64,000 bases of DNA from JACKBJ01 sp964549495 (GCA_964549495.1 CAZJWJ010000005.1:1-64000), one strand, 5' to 3'; shown: positions 1 to 9,204, counted from the first letter of the stretch. Notes: a model not told the origin generated them from the letters alone. A program made the numbers and translations.

Positions 1-1
1 C

Positions 2-1543
2 CCGGAGCCGCTCAGCTGCCACCTGCGCGCCATCGGAGACTTCAACGGCGACGGTCTGGACGACCTGGTGGTCGCGCCGGCCGAAGAACAAGTCTTCGGT
101 GGCCGTCGAGCCCCCATCGCCGCGAGGGTCTTTTGGATCTACTTCGCGCCCTTCCGGGAGGCCTCCTCGCATGGGGAGCCGAGTGAGCCTCGTGCAGCAG
201 ACGTCACGATCGCTCTGCGCCGGTCGTCCAGCCGAAATGCCGTCTTCGCGCAGGACGTCGACCGCGATGGCCTGACGGATCTGATCTTGACCGGCAGCTT
301 GGTTCACGGCCCCATCCTCGAGTCGGTGTTCCTGCTGCGCGGGCGCGCCGTCTGGCCCCCCGAGATCAGCGTCGACACGGGGGGCGCGGACTTGACCATC
401 GAACGTCGACGCGATGTCGTAGCGCCCTTGGAGGCTGCTCGGACGGCAACCGAACTGCAGGCCCGATTCGGTGACCTGGACGGCAACGGCCTCCTCGACC
501 TGGTGCTCGGAAGCGATCTGCCCATCGATGTCGATTCGCTCATCGACGTCCCCGAGCCGACCATTCAGAGCCAGGTCTCGGTCTTCCGCGATCTCCCCTG
601 GCATCCAGGCCCAAACCAGCCTTGGCCGGCCACCCTCCACCTCGAACCGGACGAGACCATCGACGGACTGGGCAGCTGCCTCGGCTCGCTGGCCGGCCTG
701 GCCGACGTCAGCGGGGACGGGATGGACGACATCCTGTATCGGCGCTGCCCGGGCGACGGCCTGCCCGACCTGCTGGAAGTCCGATCCAGCGGTGGCGAGA
801 CCAGCCCCGACGGCTCGGGCCACATCCGGCCGGTGCTGCCTTCCCAGCCCCGACTCTCGCTGCCGGGTTTCGGTCGCCTGGACTCGGGCGAAGAGGTGCC
901 CGCGCCACCACCGGGCAATCGAGGCTACCTGGCGCTCCTGGGCTCGCGCGGTCCGCTGGAGGGCCCGAACCGGCCCTTCTTCCTTCAAGACGTCAGCGGG
1001 GACGGCCTGGCCGACATCGTGATGGCGGCCGGAGCCAACACGCACGTCTGGCTGGGCGGACCGGATGTCGCCCAACGGGTGGCTGCGCTGCGCAGTGACC
1101 GGATCTACGTGGGGGCCGGCTTCGGCATGACGCCGCTCTCGCGAAGCTGGCGGCCGGCCGACTTCGACGCCGATGGTCGGCTCGACCTCTTCCTCACCGA
1201 GCAGGCCGAGGGCGCAGCGCGGCCGCCCGCCGAGCCCGAAGCTCCGGAGGATCCTCTCGAGCCGGCCCCCGCTCGGCCCCCTGAAGAGGATCCGCGGGTC
1301 AACCTCGACCTGATCCTCGAACCCGGCGCGAAGCTCTACCTCGAGGACTGGCAGCAGCGGCGCGTCCTCGACACCCGGCGTATCTCGCCGCAGGCGCGTT
1401 GGAATGGTCGCCAGACGGAAGGCGACTCACGCCATGTCTGGGGCATGGGCGATTTCGATGGCGACGGGGTCACGGACCTGCTGCTCTCCGGTGGCATGCT
1501 GAATCAGATCCACAGCTTCGAGATCGTGCTCGGCCCCTTCTAG
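2..1543 (+). CDS. FG-GAP/VCBS repeat protein (5' end outside window)
   Basis: The reading frame is already open at base 2, so the gene begins before the window; the first in-window GTG (68) is not a credible start. About seven copies of a calcium-binding FG-GAP-type motif are visible: GDFNGDGLDD at the window edge, then DVDRDGLTD, GDLDGNGLLD, DVSGDGMDD, DVSGDGLAD, DFDADGRLD and GDFDGDGVTD. Such repeats form blades of an integrin-alpha-like beta-propeller and bind calcium through the Asp-rich loops. A Pro/Glu-rich insert lies near bases 1215-1300. The protein is probably exported, but any signal peptide lies upstream of the window. The next gene starts 3 bases after this stop, so the two are probably cotranscribed. 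The family is clear; the ligand is unknown. Confidence 0.85.
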   Translation, partial: PEPLSCHLRAIGDFNGDGLDDLVVAPAEEQVFGGRRAPIAARVFWIYFAPFREASSHGEPSEPRAADVTIALRRSSSRNAVFAQDVDRDGLTDLILTGSLVHGPILESVFLLRGRAVWPPEISVDTGGADLTIERRRDVVAPLEAARTATELQARFGDLDGNGLLDLVLGSDLPIDVDSLIDVPEPTIQSQVSVFRDLPWHPGPNQPWPATLHLEPDETIDGLGSCLGSLAGLADVSGDGMDDILYRRCPGDGLPDLLEVRSSGGETSPDGSGHIRPVLPSQPRLSLPGFGRLDSGEEVPAPPPGNRGYLALLGSRGPLEGPNRPFFLQDVSGDGLADIVMAAGANTHVWLGGPDVAQRVAALRSDRIYVGAGFGMTPLSRSWRPADFDADGRLDLFLTEQAEGAARPPAEPEAPEDPLEPAPARPPEEDPRVNLDLILEPGAKLYLEDWQQRRVLDTRRISPQARWNGRQTEGDSRHVWGMGDFDGDGVTDLLLSGGMLNQIHSFEIVLGPF

Positions 1544-1546
1544 GCC

Positions 1547-4369
1547 ATGGCGAGGCCGACATTGCCGCGACCCCGCGGCCGGCTCGAAAGGCCAGGGCCT
1601 TTCCGCCAGGCTCGTCTCGGTCGCCGACCGTCCCCGATCCGAGCGCTCGCGCCGAAGCCGTCGCGGCGGGCGGTCGCCGTGCTGATCCTCGTCGCGCTGG
1701 GCCTGTCGATCGCCGGTCTGCCCGGCTTGTCGCGCCCGGCCATCGGCGCCGACGGCGAGGCTTTCACCAACTTCGAGACCGAGCCGGTGCGGCCCCTGGC
1801 GCGATCGGCGGACGGCCGGCACCTCTACGCCCTCAACATCCCGGACGACCGCCTGGAGGTCTTCGCCATCGAGCCGGCCGGCCTGCGGCATCTGGCCTCG
1901 ACCTTCGTCTGCCTGCGGCCGGTGGCCCTGGCCTTGCGCGATGACCAGGAGCTGTGGATCTCCTGTCACCTCTCCGACGCGGTGGTCCAAATCGACGTGG
2001 CCGATCCAGCCGCACCAGCGCTCATGCGGACGATCGCGGTCGGCGACGAGCCGCGCGACCTGGTGGTGGCTGGCCCGAATCGAGATCGGCTCTTCGTCGC
2101 CACCGCTCGCCGGGATGGGGTGCTGGACGATGCCAGCCACCAGGCCAGCGTCTGGATGATCGAGCTCGAAACACCCGACGAGCTTCCCAAGCGGATCGAC
2201 CTGCCCTCGATGAAGGTCCGCGCCCTGGCCGCCAGCCCGGACGGCCGGCGGGTCTACGCCGCGGTCTTCCACTCCGGCAATCGCACGACGACCGTCGGCG
2301 AGATGGCGGTGGAAGCCGCCGGCGGCCCGCCCTTGCCCGACCCTCCGGGCGACGCCGAGGAGCCGCCGCCTCGCACCAGCCTGATCGTGCAGCAGCAAGC
2401 CGATGGCAGCTGGCGCGACGAGGCCGGCGGCGACTGGTCCGAGCAGGTGCCTTTCGACCTACCCGATCAGGATGTCTTCGAACTGCTGGCCGCTGCGCCG
2501 GACGCGCCCGTCCTCGGCCGGCGCTTCTCGGGTCTCGGGACCGTGCTCTTCAACATGGCCTTTCGGCCAGGATCCGCGGAACTCTGGGTCAGCAACACCG
2601 AGGCCCGCAACCTGGTCCGCTTCGAGCCCAAGCTGCGCGGCCATGCGGTCGACAGCCGTGTCACGCGCCTGAGCCTGGACGGCGGCGCGGTCGCGGAGGC
2701 CATCGACCTCAACCCGCAGCTGTTGCCACGACCCGAAGTCGGCTCGGACGCACTGCGCGACCAGGCCCTGGCCCAACCGACCGACCTGATCTTCGATCCG
2801 ACCGGACAGCGCGCCTACGTCGCGGCCTTCCAGTCGGGCAAGGTGGGCGTGCTCGATGGCGCAGGCCGGCTGCTCGAGCGCATCGACGTGGGCTTCGGCC
2901 CCTCGGGTCTGGCGCTGGACGCGCCGGCCGAGCGGCTCTTCGTCCTCGAGCGCCTGGATGCCAGCATCTCGGTGGTCGATCTGGACGGCCGGCGCGTGGT
3001 CCAGACGGTGCGGCTGGGCTTCGATCCGACGCCCGAGGTCATCCGGCGGGGACGACCCTTTCTCTACGACGCCCGGGCCACCAGCCTTCACGGCGACATG
3101 GCCTGCGCCAGCTGCCATGTCTTTGCCGACTTCGACCAGCTGGCCTGGGATCTGGGCGAGCCGGGCGGTGCGGTGCTGGACATCCCCTTCGAGCTGACGC
3201 ACGAGAACTTCCTGCTCAAGCCGCGCGACTTCCACCTGCATCCGATGAAGGGTCCGATGACCACACAGAGCTTCCGCGGCATGGAAGGCGCCGGACCGAT
3301 GCACTGGCGCGCCGATCGCTATGGTCCGGAGGGATCGGCCGGCGACGAGCTGGCCAGCTTCCGGCAGTTCAACGCCGCCTTCGTCAGCCTCAACGGGCGG
3401 GACGAGCGGTTGGCGCTGGCCGACATCGACGCCATGGCCCGTTTCCTCTTCTCGATCCGCTACCCGCCCAATCCCCATCAGCGCCTCGACCGCCAGCTCG
3501 AGCCGGAAGCCCATGCGGGCGCCGAGCTCTTCTCGGGCGAGTTCCCCATCGACAGCGGCATCGTCAACTGCGAGAACTGCCACAGCCTGCCCTTGGGCAC
3601 CAACGGCCGGGTGAACTTCGAGGGCGATCGCAGCAGCCAGGCCTTCAAGTCGCCGCATTTGCGCAACGTCTACCAGAAGATGGGTCGCATCGACGAGGCC
3701 GATGCCCGAGCGCCCAGCGGCTTCGGTTTGATCCACGACGGGAGCATCGGCAGCATCCAACACTTCCTGGTCGAGGCCGGCGTCTTCGAGATGCCGGCAG
3801 AGGACGAGGAAGACGAGGCCCGGCAGCGGCGCGAGCTGGCGGCCTTCGTCCTGGCCTTCGACACCGGCATGGCGCCGGCCGTCGGCTGGCAGGCCAGCTT
3901 CGCCGGAGCGCTCGACGGGCATGCGCGGCAGGGCGAGCTCGAGACGGTCATCGCTCGGGCGGCGGAGGGGGACTGCGATCTCGTCGCCCATGGACGGGTC
4001 GATGGCGGACCGGCCGCGTGGCTCTACCGGCCCGAGGACGATCGCTTCGAGGCCGATCGCGAAGCGGCCGAGACGATGGACTTGGGGATGCTCTTCGCGG
4101 AGGCGGCGGGCCCGAACTCGCCGCTCAGCTTCACCTGCGTGCCGCCCGGCGACGGTCGGCGCAGCGCGCTCGATCGCGATGGCGACGGCCACCTCGACGG
4201 CGACGAGCGGTCTGCCGGCAGCGATCCGGCCGACCCGGAGAGCCGACCGGGCCTGCCGACCCTCACGCCCACGCCGACGATCGCTCCGACGCCGACCGCA
4301 AGCGACGCCCCGCCTGGGCTCCGGGCTTGGATCTACCTGCCCAAGCTGCTGCTTCACCACCAGGAGTGA
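1547..4369 (+). CDS. Beta-propeller / di-haem cytochrome c peroxidase-like fusion
   Basis: This 940-residue exported protein starts with a basic N-region and a hydrophobic segment at about residues 42-60, so it should act outside the membrane. Residues ~70-500 are YVTN/NHL-like propeller repeats. The C-terminal half holds two c-type haem sites, C520-A-S-C-H and C675-E-N-C-H, in the arrangement of MauG/cytochrome c peroxidase-like proteins, and the text around 'SPHLRNVYQKMGRIDEA' fits that family. A thrombospondin type-3-like calcium loop (DRDGDGHLDGDE) follows, then a Thr/Pro linker and the terminal motif WIYLPKLLLHH. The family oxidises or modifies substrates using electrons passed between haems; here the propeller may hold a partner or substrate. 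The start is the first ATG after the upstream gene. The peroxidase call is by family resemblance only. Confidence 0.8.
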   Translation: MARPTLPRPRGRLERPGPFRQARLGRRPSPIRALAPKPSRRAVAVLILVALGLSIAGLPGLSRPAIGADGEAFTNFETEPVRPLARSADGRHLYALNIPDDRLEVFAIEPAGLRHLASTFVCLRPVALALRDDQELWISCHLSDAVVQIDVADPAAPALMRTIAVGDEPRDLVVAGPNRDRLFVATARRDGVLDDASHQASVWMIELETPDELPKRIDLPSMKVRALAASPDGRRVYAAVFHSGNRTTTVGEMAVEAAGGPPLPDPPGDAEEPPPRTSLIVQQQADGSWRDEAGGDWSEQVPFDLPDQDVFELLAAAPDAPVLGRRFSGLGTVLFNMAFRPGSAELWVSNTEARNLVRFEPKLRGHAVDSRVTRLSLDGGAVAEAIDLNPQLLPRPEVGSDALRDQALAQPTDLIFDPTGQRAYVAAFQSGKVGVLDGAGRLLERIDVGFGPSGLALDAPAERLFVLERLDASISVVDLDGRRVVQTVRLGFDPTPEVIRRGRPFLYDARATSLHGDMACASCHVFADFDQLAWDLGEPGGAVLDIPFELTHENFLLKPRDFHLHPMKGPMTTQSFRGMEGAGPMHWRADRYGPEGSAGDELASFRQFNAAFVSLNGRDERLALADIDAMARFLFSIRYPPNPHQRLDRQLEPEAHAGAELFSGEFPIDSGIVNCENCHSLPLGTNGRVNFEGDRSSQAFKSPHLRNVYQKMGRIDEADARAPSGFGLIHDGSIGSIQHFLVEAGVFEMPAEDEEDEARQRRELAAFVLAFDTGMAPAVGWQASFAGALDGHARQGELETVIARAAEGDCDLVAHGRVDGGPAAWLYRPEDDRFEADREAAETMDLGMLFAEAAGPNSPLSFTCVPPGDGRRSALDRDGDGHLDGDERSAGSDPADPESRPGLPTLTPTPTIAPTPTASDAPPGLRAWIYLPKLLLHHQE

Positions 4370-4431
4370 GGGCTCGACCGGGACCGGGGTCTCCAACCGA
4401 GCGCTGGAAGTCCACCTGCGACCTGCGAAGA

Positions 4432-4440
4432 TGATAGACT
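4432..4440 (+). promoter_or_regulatory. Extended -10 promoter for the rhodanese gene
   Basis: The sequence TGATAGACT matches an extended -10 element (TG, one base, TAGACT). No convincing -35 is seen, as is common with extended -10 promoters. Transcription would start near 4447, leaving about 33 bases of leader that includes the GAGAAGGGA ribosome site before ATG 4480. Confidence 0.5.
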
Positions 4441-4479
4441 TCCCCAGGTCGAGCGCAAGACGCTCGAGAAGGGAAGCGG

Positions 4480-4977
4480 ATGCGGATGTCGCCACATCTT
4501 CAGGTCGGGCCCCGCGAGGCCTACGAGATGCAGCAGGACGAGGCGCAGCCTTGGACCATCATCGACGTGCGCAGCGTCGAAGAGTTCGAGGCGGGGCATC
4601 CGGCCGGCGCCTGGAACCTGCCCATCGCCCTGGCCGGCCCGGTCGGATTGCAGCCCAATCGCCGCTTCGTCGAGCTCCTGCGCGCCCATTTCGAGCCGGA
4701 TCGGAGATTGATCTTCAGCTGCGCCTCCGGGCCGCGATCCGACCATGCCTGCGTCTTGTTGGCCGGATCGGGCTACCGGCACCTGGCCAATCTGCAAGGC
4801 GGTTTCAAGGGCTTGCACGATCCCTTCGGCCGCTCGATCGCGCCCGGCTGGAAGGACTTGGGACTGCCGGCCGAGACGCGGGCGCGGCCCGGCCGGAGCT
4901 GGCGGGAGCTGAGCGACGCGAGCGAGCCCGGGGACCGAGATCGAGCGGCGCAGAGCGACAAAGGAGCCCTGAGCTGA
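4480..4977 (+). CDS. Rhodanese-like domain protein
   Basis: This is a single-domain rhodanese of 165 residues. The hallmark N-terminal motif IIDVRSVEEFEAGHPAGA is present at residues ~27-44. The active-site loop CASGPRS begins at Cys81, with the terminal Arg-Ser typical of persulfide-forming sulfurtransferases, so the protein should be catalytically competent. The C-terminal region has the usual 'NLQGGFKGL' turn, then a Pro/Arg-rich tail. No signal peptide is seen, so it is cytoplasmic. The start ATG at 4480 is 5 bases after GAGAAGGGA; ATG 4486 is an alternative. The gene lies between two exported proteins, and its sulfur acceptor cannot be deduced. Confidence 0.88.
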   Translation: MRMSPHLQVGPREAYEMQQDEAQPWTIIDVRSVEEFEAGHPAGAWNLPIALAGPVGLQPNRRFVELLRAHFEPDRRLIFSCASGPRSDHACVLLAGSGYRHLANLQGGFKGLHDPFGRSIAPGWKDLGLPAETRARPGRSWRELSDASEPGDRDRAAQSDKGALS

Positions 4978-5009
4978 GCCAGCACCGACCGGGGCACGCG
5001 CCTCGACGC

Positions 5010-7013
5010 ATGCCGATCGCCATCCTCGGCGCCGGCTTCGGCCTCTTCGGCCTCTTCGGCCTCTTCGGCCCACCCGAGCCGATTCGGGCCCAGACGGCCG
5101 GCATCCACTTCGGCCTGGCCCACGTGGACGTGATGGAGCTCCACCTGGAACGCCAGCCGGAGGGCCCGCCGGTAGCTCGCGCGGCCCTGCCGGCCGGCGA
5201 GATCGAGCGGCGCTACCAGCTGGCCCGCGATAGCGGCGCGCGCTGGCATCGCTGGAGCATCTACCGCGAGCTGATCGAGCGAAACGAAAGCAGCGATTAC
5301 GATTGGAGCGTCAGCGACGGCATCGCCGAACGCGACGCCCGCGCGGGGCTGTCGACCCTGGCCATCTTGCAGGGGCCAAGGGACGGCTTCCAAGCCGCGA
5401 TCTTCGTCGACGCCCAAGGCCAGCCGACCGACGATCCCGAGCGTGCGATCGAGATCCACCCGGCCAACGGCTGGGCCCGCTTCGTCGACGCGGCGGTGGC
5501 GCGCTACATGCCGGGCGGCAGCCTTCCGAGGGCCCGCGGCTGGCCGGCCGGCGGCGGCATCCGGGCCTGGGAGATCGGCAACGAGCCCAATCTGGCCAGC
5601 TTCTTCTCGGGCACGCCCGCGGACTACGCCCGCTACCTCGAGGTGGCCTATCTGGTCATCCACCGCCGCGATCCGGCCGCCACCGTGCTGCACGGCGGCA
5701 TCGGCGACGACGGCAACGCCGAGGCTTGGTATCGCGGTTTCCTGGCGGCCCTGGCGGCCCGCGCGGCCGACACGCCCTTGGTCCAGGCCCACGGCTACTA
5801 TTTCGACAAGGCGGCTTGGCATTGGTACCGCACGCCGGGCCTCCTGATGACCGGGCCCGCCCAGGCGCGGGCGCTCCTGGCCGAGGCCGGCTTGCCGGCC
5901 AAGCCGATCTGGGTGACCGAGACGGGCCTGCCGGTCTGGAGCGAGTACCCGGGCCCCTGTTGGGATCCCGGCAGCCCCGGCCGGGCGACGGTGGTCGAGC
6001 AAGCCGACTTCGTCTGGCAGACTCTGGGCGAGGCGGCGGCCAGCGGGGTCGAGGTGGTCATCCTCTTCCAACTCTTCGACGACTGCGGGAACGGGCCGAG
6101 CAGCTACGACGCCTTCGGTCTGGTGCGCAACCCCATCGGCTGGTCCTGCTGGCTGCCGGCCGAGGGCCGCGACTGCTGGCGGCCCGACCCGGCCACGGCC
6201 GGCCAGCCCCGGCCGGCCTACGAGGCCTTCCGCAGTCTGGCCGGCGAGCTCTCGGGCGCCAGCCCGCGCGCGGGCAGCGGACGGGGCGGCGAGGGCTGGC
6301 GCCAGCTGGTCTTCGATCGACAACCGGGCACGCGCATCACCCTGGCCTGGGCCACCGGCCGGCAAGGCCGGCGCATCGAGATCCCGGCCACCGCTGCGAT
6401 CGCGCAGCTCTCGGCCATCGAGGCCGACGGCAGCGTCTCGCGGCGCCAGCTGCCGGCCGAGGGCGGTCGCTACCGGGTCGAGCTGCCGGGCGCCGCCAAC
6501 CGCAACGACATCGGGGGCCGCGGCATCCTCGACGGCCGGCCGATCATGCTGGTCGAGGGCGATGTCCTGCTCGCGCCCTCCTCGGCCGCGGCACCGTCGG
6601 CCGGCGCACCGGCCGATGCCGGGCCGGATCGCGACCCGCCGCTGCTGGCCCTGGTCGAGCCCCTGCCCGAGGTCTCCCCGCCGCGCATGAGCTTGGCCGT
6701 CGCCGCCGCCGACGAAGGCAGCGGGATCACGGCCTGGATGCTCTACGTGGCCACCGGACCCGATCCCCCGACCGATGCTTCCGCGTGGCGCCTCCACACC
6801 GGTCCCGCGGCCTGGAGCGCCGATCCCAAAGCCGGGAGGATCCGCCTGCCCTTCGAAGCGCGACCGGGTCGACGCTACCATTTCGCGGCCCGCGCGGTGG
6901 ACGGTGCCGGCAACTGGAGCCCGATGCCCAGCTTCGTTCAGGCCACGACGCGCATCGCGTCGGTCGGCCGCAACCGGGGTGGCGGCATCGCCCAGGGCCA
7001 TCTGCCCTACTGA
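5010..7013 (+). CDS. Secreted clan GH-A glycoside hydrolase-like protein
   Basis: The 667-residue product has a short hydrophobic leader containing an unusual GLFGLFGLFG repeat, followed by a TIM-barrel glycosidase domain. The acid/base motif WEIGNEPN places the catalytic Glu at residue 192, and WVTETGLPVW places the probable nucleophile at Glu304, the spacing expected of clan GH-A (GH39/GH5-like). The C-terminal ~250 residues look like beta-sandwich modules, including a region with 'DPPLLALVEPLPEVSPPRMS' as in Ig-like or carbohydrate-binding folds. The ATG at 5010 is chosen because it opens directly into the leader; the frame continues far upstream over the rhodanese gene but without coding character. 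It lies 32 bases after the rhodanese stop. The substrate is unknown. Confidence 0.75.
   Translation: MPIAILGAGFGLFGLFGLFGPPEPIRAQTAGIHFGLAHVDVMELHLERQPEGPPVARAALPAGEIERRYQLARDSGARWHRWSIYRELIERNESSDYDWSVSDGIAERDARAGLSTLAILQGPRDGFQAAIFVDAQGQPTDDPERAIEIHPANGWARFVDAAVARYMPGGSLPRARGWPAGGGIRAWEIGNEPNLASFFSGTPADYARYLEVAYLVIHRRDPAATVLHGGIGDDGNAEAWYRGFLAALAARAADTPLVQAHGYYFDKAAWHWYRTPGLLMTGPAQARALLAEAGLPAKPIWVTETGLPVWSEYPGPCWDPGSPGRATVVEQADFVWQTLGEAAASGVEVVILFQLFDDCGNGPSSYDAFGLVRNPIGWSCWLPAEGRDCWRPDPATAGQPRPAYEAFRSLAGELSGASPRAGSGRGGEGWRQLVFDRQPGTRITLAWATGRQGRRIEIPATAAIAQLSAIEADGSVSRRQLPAEGGRYRVELPGAANRNDIGGRGILDGRPIMLVEGDVLLAPSSAAAPSAGAPADAGPDRDPPLLALVEPLPEVSPPRMSLAVAAADEGSGITAWMLYVATGPDPPTDASAWRLHTGPAAWSADPKAGRIRLPFEARPGRRYHFAARAVDGAGNWSPMPSFVQATTRIASVGRNRGGGIAQGHLPY
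5037..5070 (+). repeat. 9-base tandem repeat in a signal-peptide region
   Basis: The unit TTCGGCCTC is repeated three times perfectly, followed by a partial fourth copy, encoding the LFG repeats in the hydrophobic leader of the glycosidase gene. In-frame copy-number slippage would change the length of the leader by three residues per unit. Confidence 0.85.
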
Positions 7014-7120
7014 CCCAGCGAGCTGCCCATTGCCAGCAGGGTCCATTGCGCGGCGACAGACCCGCATCTCGAGGCGTTGGCCGTGCGGCCACCACTTCGA
7101 TCAACGTCAGGTGAAGATGG

Positions 7121-8374
7121 ATGAGCGAGCCGGCAAGCAGTCCGACCTTCCGCAGTCGCCAGGACATGGAGGCGCACGAGCTGCAGTGGCTGGCGCCCTA
7201 CGCCGAACGCTCTGCCGAGAGCCGCGGGCGTGAGCATCGCAGCAGCCCGCACGACTATCGCACCGAGTTTCAGAAGGACCGCGACCGCATCATCCACACC
7301 ACGGCCTTCCGGCGCCTTCAGTACAAGACCCAGGTCTTCATCAACTACGAGGGAGACTACTACCGAACGCGCCTGACGCATACCTTCGAGGCGGCCCAGA
7401 TCGCGCGCACCATCGCCCGCGCGCTGCGCGCCAACAGCGAGCTGACCGAGGCCATTACCTTGGCCCACGACCTGGGCCACTCGCCCTTCGGGCATTCCGG
7501 CGAGGCCACCCTGGATGCCCTGATGCTCGAGCGGGCGGGCGGCGACCCAAAGGACCCGGCGCAGCGCGGCCGCGGCTTCAACCACACCCTGCAGTCCTTG
7601 CGCGTGGTCGAGTCGCTCGAGAAGCGCTGGACGGGCTTCGACGGGCTCAACCTCTGCTGGGAGACCCGGGAGGGCATCGTCAAGCACGCCACCGAGTACG
7701 ACGCGGTGCACGAAGATTGGATGGGCCCCTACGAGCCGTCGCTGCGGGCCTCGCTGGAAGCCCAGATCGTCAACTGGGCCGACGAGCTGACCTACAGCGC
7801 CCACGATCTGGACGACGGGCTGCGCAGCGGGATGATCCGCGCCGACATGCCGGAGCTCGAGCGGCTGGAGATCTGGCAGCGAGCCGGCGCCGGCATCCGC
7901 GATAGGGATCCGGAGCTGAGCCGGCATAAGCGCATCCGCCGGGTCATCGACCTCCTGATCGGCGATCTGGTCGCGACCAGCGCCGAGCGCCTGGCCACAG
8001 CGGCGCCCGACTCCTCGATGGCCATCCGGCGGGCCGATGGCCCGATGATGGCCCTGAGCCAGGCGATGGCCAGCCAGCAGCGCGAGCTCAAGGACTTCCT
8101 CTTCGCTCGGCTGTATCGGCATTGGCGGGTGGTTCGCATGTTCAAGAAGGCCCAACGCACGCTGCGGCGGCTCTTCGAGGCCTTCGAGGAGGACCATCGG
8201 CAGCTGCCGGCCGAGACCTTGGCGCGGCTTCTCGAAGCCCAACCGGATGCGAGGCCCGGCGGACCCCTATCGCCCCAGGCCTATAGGGTGATCTGCGACT
8301 ATCTGGCCGGTATGACCGACCGCTACGCCCTGCAGGAGCATCAGCGCCTCTACGATCCCTACGAGCGGGCCTGA
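7121..8374 (+). CDS. dgt: dGTP triphosphohydrolase (HD superfamily)
   Basis: This 417-residue protein belongs to the dGTPase family, which cleaves dGTP (and sometimes other dNTPs) to nucleoside and triphosphate and so shapes dNTP pools. The family N-terminus 'KDRDRIIHTTAFRRLQYKTQVF' (residues ~52-73) is intact. The HD metal site is visible as H87 in 'RLTHTFEAAQIA' and H116-D117 in 'LAHDLGHSPFGH', with a later Asp in 'ADELTYSAHDLDD'. Length fits the short, single-domain bacterial type. ATG 7121 is preceded by AGGTGAAG. The stop overlaps the next start by one base (TGATG), so dgt is translationally coupled to uppP. Confidence 0.93.
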   Translation: MSEPASSPTFRSRQDMEAHELQWLAPYAERSAESRGREHRSSPHDYRTEFQKDRDRIIHTTAFRRLQYKTQVFINYEGDYYRTRLTHTFEAAQIARTIARALRANSELTEAITLAHDLGHSPFGHSGEATLDALMLERAGGDPKDPAQRGRGFNHTLQSLRVVESLEKRWTGFDGLNLCWETREGIVKHATEYDAVHEDWMGPYEPSLRASLEAQIVNWADELTYSAHDLDDGLRSGMIRADMPELERLEIWQRAGAGIRDRDPELSRHKRIRRVIDLLIGDLVATSAERLATAAPDSSMAIRRADGPMMALSQAMASQQRELKDFLFARLYRHWRVVRMFKKAQRTLRRLFEAFEEDHRQLPAETLARLLEAQPDARPGGPLSPQAYRVICDYLAGMTDRYALQEHQRLYDPYERA

Positions 8375-9204
8375 TGCGCGATCTCGAAGCCCTGATCCTG
8401 GGCGCCCTGCAAGGCGCCACCGAGTTCCTGCCGGTGTCCAGCAGCGGGCATCTGGTCATCTTGCCGGCCCTGCTGGGCTGGAGCTCCAGCTTGACCTTCG
8501 ACGTCATCGTGCACTGGGCGACGACCATGGCGGTGTTGATCTACTTCCGTCGCGACTGGACCGCCTTGCTGAGCGGCGGCCTGCGCGGGCTGCGCCGTGG
8601 GGCGCCCTGGCGCGATCCGCTTGGGGCGCGATTGAGCTGGATCGCGCTGGCCACCCTGCCGGCGCTGGTGGCCGGGTTGGCCATCGAGCCGGCCCTGGAG
8701 TCGGCATTGGAGACTCAGGCGCTGGCTTCGGCACGCCTTGCAGCGCTCCTGCTCCTGGTCACCGGGGGCCTGTTGATCGCCGGCGAGCGGCTGGCGGGCC
8801 GCGAAACCGCGAGACAGGTGGGGCTCGACGGGCTGGGCGTACGGCGGGCCATGTGGATCGGCGTCGCCCAGGCCCTGGCCATCCTGCCGGGCATCTCGCG
8901 TTCCGGCGCGACCATCGCGGCCGGTCTGGCCCTCGGCCTGGACCGCGAGGAGTCGGCCCGCTTCAGCTTCCTGCTCTCGGCACCCGTCATCCTGGGCGCC
9001 GCCGTGCTGAAGCTCGGCGAGCTCTTCGAGCGAGGGCTGGCGCCGGGAGAGGGCCGCAGCCTAGTGCTGGGCTTCCTGGCCGCGTTCGCGGTGGGCTATC
9101 TGGCGATCGGCTGGCTCCTGAGCTACCTCCGGCGCGCGTCGCTGCGCGCCTTCGCGGTCTACTGCTGGGCCTTCGGCCTGCTGGCACTGTGGTGGCTGCG
9201 ATGA
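8374..9204 (+). CDS. uppP: Undecaprenyl-diphosphatase UppP
   Basis: This 276-residue polytopic membrane protein recycles undecaprenyl pyrophosphate to the monophosphate carrier used in cell-wall and glycan assembly. The two signature motifs are present: 'QGATEFLPVSSSGHL' near residues 13-27 (catalytic Glu and Ser/His cluster) and 'GISRSGATIAAGLALG' near residue 172. About eight hydrophobic segments follow the family pattern, and length is normal. The start codon shares one base with the dgt stop, and its own stop overlaps the next start (ATGA). Its presence says little about cell-wall type, since Chloroflexota vary. Confidence 0.94.
   Translation: MRDLEALILGALQGATEFLPVSSSGHLVILPALLGWSSSLTFDVIVHWATTMAVLIYFRRDWTALLSGGLRGLRRGAPWRDPLGARLSWIALATLPALVAGLAIEPALESALETQALASARLAALLLLVTGGLLIAGERLAGRETARQVGLDGLGVRRAMWIGVAQALAILPGISRSGATIAAGLALGLDREESARFSFLLSAPVILGAAVLKLGELFERGLAPGEGRSLVLGFLAAFAVGYLAIGWLLSYLRRASLRAFAVYCWAFGLLALWWLR

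Noticed and set aside
1954..4434. A long plus-strand open frame shifted relative to the cytochrome-propeller gene
   Set aside because: Arg/Gly/Pro-rich out-of-frame translation without domains; the other frame carries the haem motifs.
2459..4495. A long minus-strand open frame opposite the cytochrome-propeller gene
   Set aside because: Antisense shadow of a gene with two CxxCH sites; no signal or domain in the antisense product.
4773..7067. A long minus-strand open frame opposite the first glycosidase
   Set aside because: Antisense shadow: repetitive Gly/Arg/Ala composition and no motif, while the plus strand has the NEPN and TETG catalytic motifs.
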